Assembly: GCA_000196815.1 (NCBI GenBank)
Contig: FP929003.1
Location: forward strand, 2,999,501-3,063,500
Length of the DNA stretch: 64,000 nt
Direction of reading: 5' to 3'
From: Nitrospira defluvii
Lineage (GTDB): Bacteria; Nitrospirota; Nitrospiria; Nitrospirales; Nitrospiraceae
Shown here piece by piece: positions 33,962 to 41,736 of the stretch (positions are counted from its first letter, which is position 1; each line of letters begins with the position of its first letter). Below the pieces are notes generated by a model. That model searched no databases and was not told where the DNA came from. It was given only the letters and a program-made list of their open reading frames with translations. Position numbers and translations under genes: made by a program.

Positions 33962-34573
33962 CTATTCGATCCGCGAGAAGTCCAGTTCGAAGCCGACCTG
34001 GCCGCCGCTTGAGGGAAATACCGTGAGTGTCGTCTTCGCCCGTGGATCGAGGTCCGCGTACGCGAATTGCGCAATTACCTTCGCACGATAGGCAGGCTGC
34101 TGCGGCCACACCGTCGTACGATCACCCCTGGCGTCAAATCGAACGGTGGAAGGCTTCACCGTCCGGCCGGCCTGCTCCAGCACAATGTAACTGTCGGCAG
34201 CAAAATTGACACGGTCTCCATATAACATCACATTGACCAACACATGCTCGTTTGCCAAGACCTGGGCAATATCCTGTTCGGTCGGCGATAGCGCGCGCAG
34301 GGCCAGGTGATTGGCCATCACCAGCAGGCTTCCCAGCTTCGTCATGATGAACCCGCGCGGAGCAAGGTCTTCAGTCGCACCGAACCAGGTGTGCAGCTGA
34401 TCCGGAGAGACACCTTGGCCGGCAGCCAGTTTTCCACGCTCCAGCGTCGCCTGAATCTGTTCGGCCGTCGGCTGGACTTCGATGGCATGGGATGATCCGG
34501 CGATCCCCCACAGGACCACGAAGACGCTTCCCACGAACCAGGTTCCAACCGGCGATCTTCGCACAGCGCGCAT
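33962..34573 (-). CDS. Exported protein of unknown function
   Basis: Protein of 203 aa I do not recognise. A signal peptide covers residues 1-30 (basic start, hydrophobic WFVGSVFVVLWGIAG, cleavage near SSHA). The mature part has alternating strands and helices, including GKLAAGQGVSPDQLHTWFG, and ends in a beta-rich stretch (TTLTVFPSSGGQVGFELDF). There are no cysteines in the mature chain and no known catalytic motif. It is probably periplasmic. It lies 50 bases upstream of cinA in the same direction and is transcribed away from the Cld-like gene at 34719. Confidence 0.75.
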   Translation of the reverse strand: MRAVRRSPVGTWFVGSVFVVLWGIAGSSHAIEVQPTAEQIQATLERGKLAAGQGVSPDQLHTWFGATEDLAPRGFIMTKLGSLLVMANHLALRALSPTEQDIAQVLANEHVLVNVMLYGDRVNFAADSYIVLEQAGRTVKPSTVRFDARGDRTTVWPQQPAYRAKVIAQFAYADLDPRAKTTLTVFPSSGGQVGFELDFSRIE

Positions 34574-34638
34574 CGTATACAGGCAGTATCAGATCGATTT
34601 AGGCCTGTCAATTCGAGCCCCGCGCACCCCGGACTCTG

Positions 34639-34668
34639 TTGACAGCCCCAGAGCCGAAATGCTAAAGA
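34639..34668 (+). promoter_or_regulatory. Candidate promoter for the Cld-like gene
   Basis: Consensus TTGACA (34639-34644) and TAAAGA (34663-34668) are 18 bases apart, with TGC just before the -10 (extended form). The start would be near 34675, a ~44-base leader before ATG 34719. Confidence 0.5.
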
Positions 34669-34718
34669 GCTAACTCTTATTCTTTTACATTATCAAGAAG
34701 TTGCCTGGAGGGTTCCTC

Positions 34719-35426
34719 ATGTCCAGCCCCGAACAAGCACCCCGCCGTCAATACGTCAATTTCACCTTCTATAAGATCGATCCCGCCTGGCGTCGGCTTC
34801 CTGAAGACGAACGCACACGCGGAAAGCAGGAGTTTCTCCGTGCCGTTGAAGAGTATCAGGGAAAGGTGCTTGTCATCGCTTACACCACGGTGGGTATTCG
34901 AGGTGACTGTGATCTGATGCTCTGGCGTATCAGCTATGAACTTGAACTGTTCCAGGAAATGAGCACGAAGATCATGGCATCCGGATTGGGCAAGTATCTG
35001 TACAATCCCTATTCGTACCTCGCGATCACCAAACGTTCGATTTATGTCGACCACCACACGCATGAGAACCAGGAAAGCAAGCGGCTCACCGTGGTTCCAG
35101 GCAAGGCCAAGTACATCTTCGTGTACCCGTTCGTGAAAACCCGCGAATGGTTCCTCCTGACCAAGGCGGCCCGGCAGGGCATGATGGACGAGCACATTGA
35201 AGTCGGCCATCGCTTCCCCTCAGTGAAGCTCAACACCACCTATTCCTTCGGTCTCGACGATCAGGAATGGGTTGTGGCCTTCGAGAGCGACAAGCCGGAA
35301 GACTTCCTGGACCTCGTCATGGCGCTCAGGGAAACCGAAGGCAGCCGATACACCTTGCGCGATACGCCGATTTTCACCTGCATCCGTAAGAGCCTGAAGG
35401 AAGCCTTGGACACCCTGGGCGGCTAA
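34719..35426 (+). CDS. Cld/HemQ-superfamily haem protein lacking the catalytic Arg
   Basis: Protein of 235 aa with the two ferredoxin-like repeats of the chlorite dismutase superfamily. ATG 34719 is set by GGAGG seven bases upstream; no signal peptide, so cytoplasmic. The proximal haem His is His159 in MMDEHIEVG, followed by the family motif FGLDDQEW at 177-184. Aligned by eye to the Nitrospira defluvii enzyme (VKRKLYHSTGLDD) and to HemQ (VKQIISGSIGLDD), this protein reads VKLNTTYSFGLDD, so Leu171 stands where Cld has its catalytic Arg and HemQ its Gln. It is therefore unlikely to split chlorite, and its substrate is unknown. A strong hairpin follows the stop. Confidence 0.85.
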   Translation: MSSPEQAPRRQYVNFTFYKIDPAWRRLPEDERTRGKQEFLRAVEEYQGKVLVIAYTTVGIRGDCDLMLWRISYELELFQEMSTKIMASGLGKYLYNPYSYLAITKRSIYVDHHTHENQESKRLTVVPGKAKYIFVYPFVKTREWFLLTKAARQGMMDEHIEVGHRFPSVKLNTTYSFGLDDQEWVVAFESDKPEDFLDLVMALRETEGSRYTLRDTPIFTCIRKSLKEALDTLGG

Positions 35427-35449
35427 TAACGGTTAAGCAGCAGTCTGTG

Positions 35450-35485
35450 GGCACGGCCTTCGGTCACTTGATCGGAGGCCGTGCC
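35450..35485 (+). terminator. Hairpin after the Cld-like gene
   Basis: GGCACGGCCT (35450-35459) pairs perfectly with AGGCCGTGCC (35476-35485) around a 16-base loop, followed by GTTTCT. The stem is strong and starts 23 bases after the stop codon; the U-tract is short, so termination may be partial or factor-assisted. Confidence 0.6.
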
Positions 35486-35526
35486 GTTTCTAGCACATGC
35501 GCCGGTCGCCCCCACGTTCCTCATCC

Positions 35527-36189
35527 ATGTCCACTCAGGCCTCTTCTTCCGCAATCCCTGATCGCGCCGCAGCGGTCTACTCAGCCCTGCTTCCCGGACT
35601 GGGACAACTCATTCGCGGACGATATCGAGCAGGATTCTTCTACGGCCTGGGCACCATCCTCTTGATCCTTTTGAGCCTGGCGCTCGGGAGAGTCTCCGGT
35701 CGAGCCGCTGAAGTCTTTTTCTTTATGTTGTTGGCCCTTCCCTGGTGGGCCCTTCAGAGCTACGACGCCGCCCTCGGGCCGTCCGGGAGCGGTTCGGATC
35801 TTGCTCGCAGCACTCGCATTGCCTGGGCACAGGGACACGATATCCGGTTTCTCGGACTTCTCTTCCTGATCAGTGCTGGGAACGATGCCCTCTTGATCGC
35901 AAGAAATCCCGATTACCTGCTCCCGTTTTTTTGTACCAAGCTGGACGGCTCGGCCGGGTTCATCACGAAAGCACTGTCCCCGCTTCTCCATACCATGGTC
36001 GGGTATGGCTTCTTGCAGATCAAGAAATGGTCCCTCCTGATCTATCTGGTCTATGCCGCCTACGGCACCACCAATGCCCTCGTCAATCTGGCCTGTTTTG
36101 GCCCCGGCCGGATCCGGAACACCCTCCTCATCGCCCTCATCATCTTTACGAGTTACGTGGTCGCGAGGAGACGGGTCTTCCGACATTGA
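35527..36189 (+). CDS. Polytopic membrane protein with TM2-like N-terminus
   Basis: Membrane protein of 220 aa, function unknown. Near the N-terminus AVYSALLPGLGQLIRGRYRAG resembles the PGxGQxyxGr motif of TM2/DUF5683-type proteins. Hydrophobic segments are at about 42-60, 68-85, 110-125, 155-170, 178-195 and 200-215, so five or six helices; the C-terminus is basic (ARRRVFRH). I chose ATG 35527; ATG 35497 adds ten residues. It has no recognised active site. Neighbours on both sides are also uncharacterised. Confidence 0.7.
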   Translation: MSTQASSSAIPDRAAAVYSALLPGLGQLIRGRYRAGFFYGLGTILLILLSLALGRVSGRAAEVFFFMLLALPWWALQSYDAALGPSGSGSDLARSTRIAWAQGHDIRFLGLLFLISAGNDALLIARNPDYLLPFFCTKLDGSAGFITKALSPLLHTMVGYGFLQIKKWSLLIYLVYAAYGTTNALVNLACFGPGRIRNTLLIALIIFTSYVVARRRVFRH

Positions 36190-36218
36190 GCAGCCCCATT
36201 TCAAGCCCCCAACGCGTT

Positions 36219-36247
36219 TTGACACTCGGGCTGGGGCTGTGTTACCT
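36219..36247 (+). promoter_or_regulatory. Candidate promoter for the 36292 gene pair
   Basis: TTGACA (36219-36224) and TTACCT (36242-36247) are 17 bases apart. The region also holds an 8-bp inverted repeat, CAGCCCCA (36191-36198) with TGGGGCTG (36232-36239), which may end the upstream transcript and overlaps the promoter spacer. Confidence 0.4.
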
Positions 36248-36291
36248 GTAATAGCCATACCGTTTCCACAACATCAGACGGAGCAGCCTCC

Positions 36292-36504
36292 ATGGCCGAA
36301 AACAGCGCGGTCTATGCCATCCGCTTTCCCGACGGTTCCGTGACTCTGTACATCGACGAAGAATATGCCATCGACCGGGGCGTCGACCCTGCCAAGCTGG
36401 TGCGGGTCGAGATTCCTCGGGAATTGTTTGCCAGCGGCAGCATCCAGGAAATCCGTGAATATGTCGCGGTCTACCTTGAAAACAGCCATCAGGGCACGGC
36501 CTGA
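36292..36504 (+). CDS. Small conserved-looking protein of unknown function
   Basis: Protein of 70 aa beginning MAENSAVYAIRFPDGSVTLY, with GGAG about 10 bases before the ATG. It is acidic, has no membrane segment or signal peptide, and reads as a small alpha/beta fold with two or three strands and a C-terminal helix (IQEIREYVAVYLE). I recognise no family. It precedes the 389-residue gene at 36538 by 33 bases and in the same direction, so the two probably form a pair. Confidence 0.65.
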   Translation: MAENSAVYAIRFPDGSVTLYIDEEYAIDRGVDPAKLVRVEIPRELFASGSIQEIREYVAVYLENSHQGTA

Positions 36505-36537
36505 GCGAACCTTTTACGTCGCACGAGGGGCCACACT

Positions 36538-37707
36538 ATGACCGCTTTGCTCACCCCAGAACTGATCGCCTCGACCATCGAGCAGGCCCCGATTCAGGGT
36601 CGCATCATGCTCAAGCTGCTGCTGTTGCAGCATTTTGACATCACGGAGGAAGAGATCATCCATATCGCAGCTGATCGACCCGATCCGCGTTGCGTCGCCG
36701 GCTCAAAACCGATTCATCAGGTTGTGAAACAGGACGCACTACGCGATGTGACCAGCCGCCGTGATGAATATCGCCGCCGGGTCCGGTTAAGACGAGAACG
36801 GGTCTGGCTTCAGATGGAAGCCATGAAGCGCATGATGGCGCTCGCCGAGGGGTTGATTCGTGCTGGGTCGGACCTGCTGCTCACACAACATAAGGTGGAC
36901 GCTGCAGCCGTGACTGCCCTCAAACAGGAGGCCCGTGCGGCAGTTCCCAAGCCGGCGATCCGGCTTTTGAACCGTCGATGGGATGAAGACGACATTTCCG
37001 CCGAAGCATACCAGGAAGCCCGGCTTGGCCTTGAAATCCAGACGCAGCTGCGTTTACTGGAAAAATACCGGAAACGGTTCGAACTCTCAGAACGGGAATG
37101 GAAATCGCTTAATGCCGCGCCCTTGCAGGATCACGAAATTGGGCATATCTGGGGCATTCCGGCCGGAAGTCTCGCCGCGAGGAAGGTCAAACATCTCCAC
37201 CAGTACCTTCAGGCCGTTCAAACGTCTCTCCAAAAGTCGTTAGCAAAAGGCCTTCCTGCAACTGCGCCGCTTGACATCTGGAAAGAAACCCTCGCCGTCC
37301 TGGGAGAACGACCGGTGGAGCGGTCCATTGCCCAGTATGACGGGCTGGAACGAACCGAAGACGCGCTCGTGGAAAAGCTTCGAACCTTCGTATGGGGCAC
37401 CCTGGGGGAGGATCTCGAAGGGAAATTCTGGCTGTCGCTCGTTCATGGCGCCAGTTCGAATGCCGTCCATTCTGAGAATACCCGCTCGCTCTTCGGCCTG
37501 CAGCGCCTGATGGCGGTGCTGTCCGAAATCGATACCAGCCCGGACGCGCTCGAGCAGGAAATGTTGACCCGTACGGCCCCGATCAGCAAGGAATCCTTGG
37601 TGCTGACCGATGAAGCCGCTCAACCGGTCGTGGAAGAAGTCGGGCAGATGAAACAACATGTACTGACAAGCTTTATGGGTGAAGCGCACGAGGATCTAAG
37701 GCGGTAG
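36538..37707 (+). CDS. Helix-rich cytoplasmic protein of unknown function
   Basis: Protein of 389 aa that I do not recognise. It is predicted almost entirely helical, with Arg/Glu-rich heptad-like stretches at about 65-105 and 150-190 that could form coiled coils. It has no signal peptide, membrane helix or nucleotide-binding motif. The N-terminal ~60 residues (MLKLLLLQHFDITEEEIIHI) look like a compact helical domain. Codon use and GC content match neighbours, so there is no sign of recent transfer. Together with the 70-residue gene 33 bases upstream it may form a two-gene unit. Confidence 0.7.
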   Translation: MTALLTPELIASTIEQAPIQGRIMLKLLLLQHFDITEEEIIHIAADRPDPRCVAGSKPIHQVVKQDALRDVTSRRDEYRRRVRLRRERVWLQMEAMKRMMALAEGLIRAGSDLLLTQHKVDAAAVTALKQEARAAVPKPAIRLLNRRWDEDDISAEAYQEARLGLEIQTQLRLLEKYRKRFELSEREWKSLNAAPLQDHEIGHIWGIPAGSLAARKVKHLHQYLQAVQTSLQKSLAKGLPATAPLDIWKETLAVLGERPVERSIAQYDGLERTEDALVEKLRTFVWGTLGEDLEGKFWLSLVHGASSNAVHSENTRSLFGLQRLMAVLSEIDTSPDALEQEMLTRTAPISKESLVLTDEAAQPVVEEVGQMKQHVLTSFMGEAHEDLRR

Positions 37708-37811
37708 TCGGATAGCACGCCGGCACCTGCTTTACTACGCTGGTGGCACATCATTCCAGTTGATCAGAAAAGTTTTTTCACGTCCGCCTTCTCAGCTTGG
37801 AGCGAATTTTG

Positions 37812-37817
37812 TATAAT
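37812..37817 (+). promoter_or_regulatory. Consensus -10 box directly before a start codon
   Basis: A perfect TATAAT ends 9 bases before ATG 37827. Transcription about seven bases after the box would give a leader of only ~3 bases, and no ribosome binding site is present, so the mRNA may be leaderless. The -35 region (TTCTCA at 17-base spacing) is weak. Confidence 0.45.
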
Positions 37818-37826
37818 TTAACTATC

Positions 37827-38264
37827 ATGCTGCGACGCAGAGACAGACGATCTTTCCGGCCCACCGCTATCGGCACCCTGTGCCTGCTCGCTGCGTTGAC
37901 GATGATGGCTTGGGCATGGCCGGTCGGCATCCCGTACGCCGCAGCCTTAGTCGAAGTCACGGAACTTCTGGCCCATCCGGATCACTATGATCATCAGGTC
38001 GTCACCGTCAGCGGACGGGTAAGCAGCTTTCAGCTTGCCACCAATCGCGACGGTCACCCGGCGTTCGGATTTCTTCTGCAAGACACCGCAGGCACGGTCA
38101 AAGTTGTGGGCCTTGGAAAAGCAGATGTGCGGGAAGGTGACTACGTGGTGGTAGAAGGGATATTCAGCCGCCTACGTCAGGCCGGCCGCGCCATTGTGTA
38201 TAACGAAATCAAGGCCACGTCGGTCCAGTCTATGGCCAGGATGAACCCGGACCTGGTCGGTTAA
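37827..38264 (+). CDS. Exported OB-fold-like protein
   Basis: Protein of 145 aa. A basic N-terminus (MLRRRDRRSFR) and a hydrophobic stretch (IGTLCLLAALTMMAWAWPVG) form a signal peptide or anchor. The remainder looks like a small OB-fold similar to nucleic-acid-binding tRNA_anti-type or bOB domains: HQVVTVSGRVSSF, AFGFLLQDTAGTVKVVG and DYVVVEGIFSR. Its periplasmic location makes ligand rather than tRNA binding likely. Its end overlaps the end of the convergent SlyD-like gene by four bases. Function unknown. Confidence 0.7.
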   Translation: MLRRRDRRSFRPTAIGTLCLLAALTMMAWAWPVGIPYAAALVEVTELLAHPDHYDHQVVTVSGRVSSFQLATNRDGHPAFGFLLQDTAGTVKVVGLGKADVREGDYVVVEGIFSRLRQAGRAIVYNEIKATSVQSMARMNPDLVG

Positions 38265-38740
38265 GCCTCTGTCTCTCTCCCTCGCATTCCCCCCGTGACA
38301 AGCTGGCGCTCACCACGCTGAATATCCACCACTCTCACATCGAACCGCAACGTCCTGCCGGCAAGCGGGTGATTGAGGTCGAGCACAATAACATTCGTCC
38401 TGATCTCGGCGACGTAAGGAAACACCACCCGGCCATCCGGAGCCGTCGTTTCCAACTTTATTCCGATCCGCTGCGCTTCCGTCGGGACACGATCTCGCTG
38501 CACTTCGAAAAACCCCTCGGGGTGGATCTCTCCATAGGCATCGGCCGGCTTCACCGTGATAACCTTGGCCGCTCCAAGCCTCATTCCCTCAAGGCCGGCT
38601 TCCAATCCCTGCAAGATCTCATTCTGCCCATGGGTATAACTCAACGGCGCCTCACCAACGGTTGTTTCGATCACGCGATCATCGTCCAGGCGAATGGTGT
38701 ATTCGACTGATACGAGATCACCCTTAGATATGTTCATCAT
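38261..38740 (-). CDS. SlyD-like FKBP-type peptidyl-prolyl isomerase
   Basis: Predicted peptidyl-prolyl cis-trans isomerase/chaperone of 159 aa. It starts KGDLVSVEYTIRLDDDRVIE and contains LSYTHGQNEILQGLEAGLEGM, the FKBP core, then the inserted-in-flap domain (about 72-125) with PADAYGEIHPEGFFEVQRD and the LDLNHPLAGRTLRFDVRVVD return to the FKBP fold. This is the SlyD architecture, but the His/Cys-rich metal-binding tail of E. coli SlyD is missing. GGGGG lies just before the start. No signal peptide, so cytoplasmic. Confidence 0.92.
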   Translation of the reverse strand: MMNISKGDLVSVEYTIRLDDDRVIETTVGEAPLSYTHGQNEILQGLEAGLEGMRLGAAKVITVKPADAYGEIHPEGFFEVQRDRVPTEAQRIGIKLETTAPDGRVVFPYVAEIRTNVIVLDLNHPLAGRTLRFDVRVVDIQRGERQLVTGGMRGRETEA

Positions 38741-38932
38741 TCAGCCCCCTTGAGCGGCAGTCTCTGTTCCTGTTTGGGAAACAGACGGCAATGCGTTGGA
38801 GACGGTATTCACACGTACCCTATCACGACGCGATCGTGGGGTCATGGGAATAGCGGAATGATGCTCGGGCCGGCAGTCCGGTGAGGCCGTGAAATTTGCC
38901 GTGAACTGAACAGGAGCGGGAAGAACTAGTCG

Positions 38933-39523
38933 TTACCAGTGACGGAACGGACCGGAATCGAGATGGACAAACTTGCCACGCGGATAATATCCCACCCCGC
39001 CGCAACCGAGACGCAACGCCACCTCGCGCAAGGTCCGCAGCGGTACACCGGGAATCTGGACATCCACAGCCTGCCCCGACACGTGATAGCTGTGACGCGC
39101 CGCACGTGTGCCCATTCTGATGAGCTGCTCGTTATATTCGGGGGAGCGGTAACCGGACACGATAAGCACTTCACGACGGCCGCCGACCCGCTTTTGGACA
39201 AGATTGATGAATTCGATGAGCTGCACGTCCATCATGGTGGTTTCGTTCGTATGGTGGCAGCGCAGAAAATGATTGAGTGCATGAAGCGCATCCTGATCGT
39301 ACGCGCCGGCCTCGTCCCGATACGTCACCGACAACCGTTCATCGGTATGGAGGTTGTACAAACTCACCCGGCCATCGGGTAACCGCGACGCCCACGTCTC
39401 CGACGGCAAGGCCAGGCGAGCCGCAGCCAGCGCCATCCCGGCCGTCGCCGCACGCAACAATCCGCGTCGGCTCAAGAGAGCTGGTGCATCGGAAACCATC
39501 GATTGACTCTGACTCGAAAACAT
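38933..39523 (-). CDS. Tat-exported YcbK-like (DUF882/M15-type) peptidase
   Basis: Predicted cell-wall peptidase of 196 aa. The N-terminus has a twin-arginine signal (SRRGLLRAATAGMALAA) with cleavage near residue 46. The DUF882 domain carries the zinc-site residues of M15 peptidases: His and Asp in SYHVSGQAVDVQ and the final His in KFVHLDSG, with SGYRSPEYN between. This matches D,D-carboxypeptidase-like YcbK/MepK proteins. The Tat signal implies folding, perhaps metal loading, before export. Its promoter region holds an inverted repeat at 39591-39612. Confidence 0.9.
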   Translation of the reverse strand: MFSSQSQSMVSDAPALLSRRGLLRAATAGMALAAARLALPSETWASRLPDGRVSLYNLHTDERLSVTYRDEAGAYDQDALHALNHFLRCHHTNETTMMDVQLIEFINLVQKRVGGRREVLIVSGYRSPEYNEQLIRMGTRAARHSYHVSGQAVDVQIPGVPLRTLREVALRLGCGGVGYYPRGKFVHLDSGPFRHW

Positions 39524-39828
39524 ACTTACTACTTTTCTCCGTCAGCACGTCGCCGACAAGGCTGCGCCCATAGATTTCTCAACCTGACATGCGTGAAACA
39601 AATCATTCACGCGGACCATTGTTACAGGATGAGCCACAAGCCGAGGTGAGGATCAGTGCCTCGGAGAACAGCAAGGTCAGCGGTGATCAGAGATTGTTCT
39701 ATGTACCAAATACCCGCACGACGGTCAACCGTTTTACACACCTATGCGCTCGCTCGACCGGCGAGAGCGACACGGTTGTATCATCACGGCACACCACCGA
39801 CAATGAATCTCGCGATTCCGGCCACTCA
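39524..39828. other. Intergenic region between the NtrC-type regulator and the DUF882 gene
   Basis: These 305 bases hold no supported gene. An open frame from 39589 on the plus strand runs into the antisense of the NtrC-type gene, has no ribosome binding site and resembles nothing. The region carries an inverted repeat at 39591-39612 and a weaker GC-rich dyad near 39747-39771 that may end the regulator's transcript. Confidence 0.5.
39591..39612. repeat. Perfect 7-bp inverted repeat upstream of the DUF882 gene
   Basis: GCGTGAA (39591-39597) and TTCACGC (39606-39612) flank an 8-base A/T-rich spacer, a form typical of operators for dimeric regulators. It lies 68-89 bases upstream of the DUF882 start and 217 bases downstream of the NtrC-type regulator gene. 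Confidence 0.45.
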
Positions 39829-41241
39829 TCAATGCTCCGACAGCGAGGCGCGCGGGAACACCCCGAGCACTCGCCGCGCATCAAGCGTCCGGTCCATCCC
39901 GTACTGGCGCAGCCGTCGATACAACGTTGAACGACTGATGCCCAATTCCTGAGCGGCTCGACTCAAGTTCCCCTGCGACAGCGTGAAGGCCTTCATGATC
40001 AGATCGGTCTCGATCCGCTGTTGATTCACCTTGAGCGAAATCGAGTTGCCGTCCGGTCGCGCCACCTCATGCGGGATATCCAAGTCCGCCGGAGTCACGT
40101 GCGTGCCTTCCGCCATCACCACCGCACGACCGACCCTGTTCGACAATTCACGCACATTTCCCGGCCAGGCATAGGCGCGCATCGCCTCCAGCGCTTCGCG
40201 GGTAAAACCTTCCAGATGTTTATCATAGTGCGCTGCCGCCTGACGCAGGAACGCCATGGCCATCAGCGAGACATCCTCACCGCGCTCTCGAAGCGGAGGC
40301 ACATTGATGTGGACCACCCCGAGCCGATAGTAAAGGTCCTCGCGGAACGTTCCTTTTTCAATAGCCTCCTTCAGATTCACATTCGTAGCGGCGATGATTC
40401 GAACGTTCATTTCTATCGGCTGATGCCCGCCCACCCGCTCAAACGTGTGGTCCTGGAGAAACCGCAATAACTTGACCTGCAAGGCATTCGGGAGTTCGCC
40501 CACTTCGTCGAGGAAGAGCGTCCCCCCTTGAGCAAATTCAACCTTGCCTTTTTTTTGGCTCACCGCTCCCGTAAAGGCTCCGCGCTCATACCCGAAAAGT
40601 TCCGATTCCAGCAAACTTTCCGGAATCGCCCCGCAGTTGATGGGAATGAAGGGACCCTGCCGCCGTAACCCTCTCTCGTGGATCGCGCGCGCCGTCAGCT
40701 CCTTACCTGTGCCGCTTTCCCCAGTGATCAAGATCGGTGCATCGTTCGTGGAAACCTTTCGTATCGCATCGAAGATACGGTGAATGCTGGCGCTGGTGCC
40801 GAGCATGCCGCTGAATTCTTCAGGGCCTCCTCTAACCATGACGCCTCGGGCCTCCCGCTCCAGATCAGCCACTCCCGCAGCCCGCCGGATGAGTTGTGTC
40901 AGGAGGGTGATATCCAGCGGTTTCGACAACACATCGTACGCTCCATACTGAATCGCGCGGACGGCGAGACGGCGCTCCGTCTGTTCCGTGCAGGCGATGA
41001 CCTTTCCGGCATGGCCGGTTTGCCGGATTTCCTGCAGCACCCGCACGCGGTCCTCGACAGCGGGATCGGAGGAGGCTCCTAAATCCAGCAGCATGACCAA
41101 CGGGGCCTGTTCGTGAATCTGAACCACCGCGGTCCGATCCCATGCGGCCACGAACACCTCACACTCGCTCTCGATCGCGCTGCGCACGGCGGCAACGGTT
41201 GCCTGATCATCTGTGAGAACAAATACCTTGGGTTTCGCCAC
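39829..41241 (-). CDS. NtrC-family sigma54-dependent response regulator
   Basis: Transcription activator of 470 aa. The receiver (1-120) has the phospho-acceptor Asp53 in MLLDLGASS and Lys in LSKPLD, though its N-terminal acidic pair is TDDQ and the loop is atypical. The AAA domain (about 140-370) has Walker A GESGTGKE, the sigma54-contacting loop GAFTGA and Walker B GGTLFLDEVGEL. The C-terminal Fis-type HTH is NLSRAAQELGISRSTLYRRL. It should activate sigma54 promoters when phosphorylated; the targets are not known. It lies downstream of a degenerate receiver and a NarL-type pair on the same strand. Confidence 0.94.
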   Translation of the reverse strand: MAKPKVFVLTDDQATVAAVRSAIESECEVFVAAWDRTAVVQIHEQAPLVMLLDLGASSDPAVEDRVRVLQEIRQTGHAGKVIACTEQTERRLAVRAIQYGAYDVLSKPLDITLLTQLIRRAAGVADLEREARGVMVRGGPEEFSGMLGTSASIHRIFDAIRKVSTNDAPILITGESGTGKELTARAIHERGLRRQGPFIPINCGAIPESLLESELFGYERGAFTGAVSQKKGKVEFAQGGTLFLDEVGELPNALQVKLLRFLQDHTFERVGGHQPIEMNVRIIAATNVNLKEAIEKGTFREDLYYRLGVVHINVPPLRERGEDVSLMAMAFLRQAAAHYDKHLEGFTREALEAMRAYAWPGNVRELSNRVGRAVVMAEGTHVTPADLDIPHEVARPDGNSISLKVNQQRIETDLIMKAFTLSQGNLSRAAQELGISRSTLYRRLRQYGMDRTLDARRVLGVFPRASLSEH

Positions 41242-41346
41242 GATTCGGCTCCTTTCAGCTGGTGAGACACTGGCACGATTGACGGCTGACCATCATCGCA
41301 CTATCTATGCTGGGCGGTGTCTGGGCAAGCCAGGCGTGGAGGCGTA

Positions 41347-41736
41347 TTACGAAAGCGGCGACGGCGGATCCAGCGAATCGCACATAAAGACATCAGCGCC
41401 GAAAGCCTTGGTCAGATCAGGAGCCACACCGTCTCGGGCAGCCGTTGATTGATCCACCATCGCAATAATCGGCACTTGCGGGCAGGTCATTTTAAGTCTG
41501 GGAACGGTACTGTGCAGCGGCGTCGGTGCGGACGACAATCTCACCACGATCACATCCGGACGAAGTTCCTTCAGGTTGCGCTCCAGGTGGTGGACTGCCG
41601 ACGTCATGGTGGCTTGGTACCCGTGCAGCGCAAACCAATCGGCGCACTTGTAACCGGTCGTAACGTCTTCGTACACCACGGCGACCGTGGGTCGCTTCAC
41701 GGCTCGCTGTCCGCTTCTGCCAGTCGGTTGCTCCAT
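41347..41736 (-). CDS. Degenerate receiver (pseudo-REC) protein
   Basis: Protein of 129 aa that folds like a response-regulator receiver (VAVVYEDVTTGYKCADWFAL, then ELRPDVIVVRLSSAP, then VPIIAMVD). The position of the phospho-acceptor Asp reads Arg (VIVVRLSS), and the conserved Lys near the C-terminus is not found. It therefore cannot be phosphorylated in the normal way. It lies 105 bases upstream of the NtrC-type regulator, in the same direction, and may act as a binding partner or decoy for the neighbouring two-component proteins. The family assignment is by eye. Confidence 0.6.
   Translation of the reverse strand: MEQPTGRSGQRAVKRPTVAVVYEDVTTGYKCADWFALHGYQATMTSAVHHLERNLKELRPDVIVVRLSSAPTPLHSTVPRLKMTCPQVPIIAMVDQSTAARDGVAPDLTKAFGADVFMCDSLDPPSPLS

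Noticed and set aside
34719-35426. Functional chlorite dismutase or HemQ
   Set aside because: The distal Arg (Cld) or Gln (HemQ) aligns as Leu171; I annotate only the superfamily.
39589-39930. Plus-strand open frame of 113 codons in the gap after the NtrC-type regulator
   Set aside because: No ribosome binding site, low-complexity polar sequence, and its 3' third is antisense to the regulator gene.
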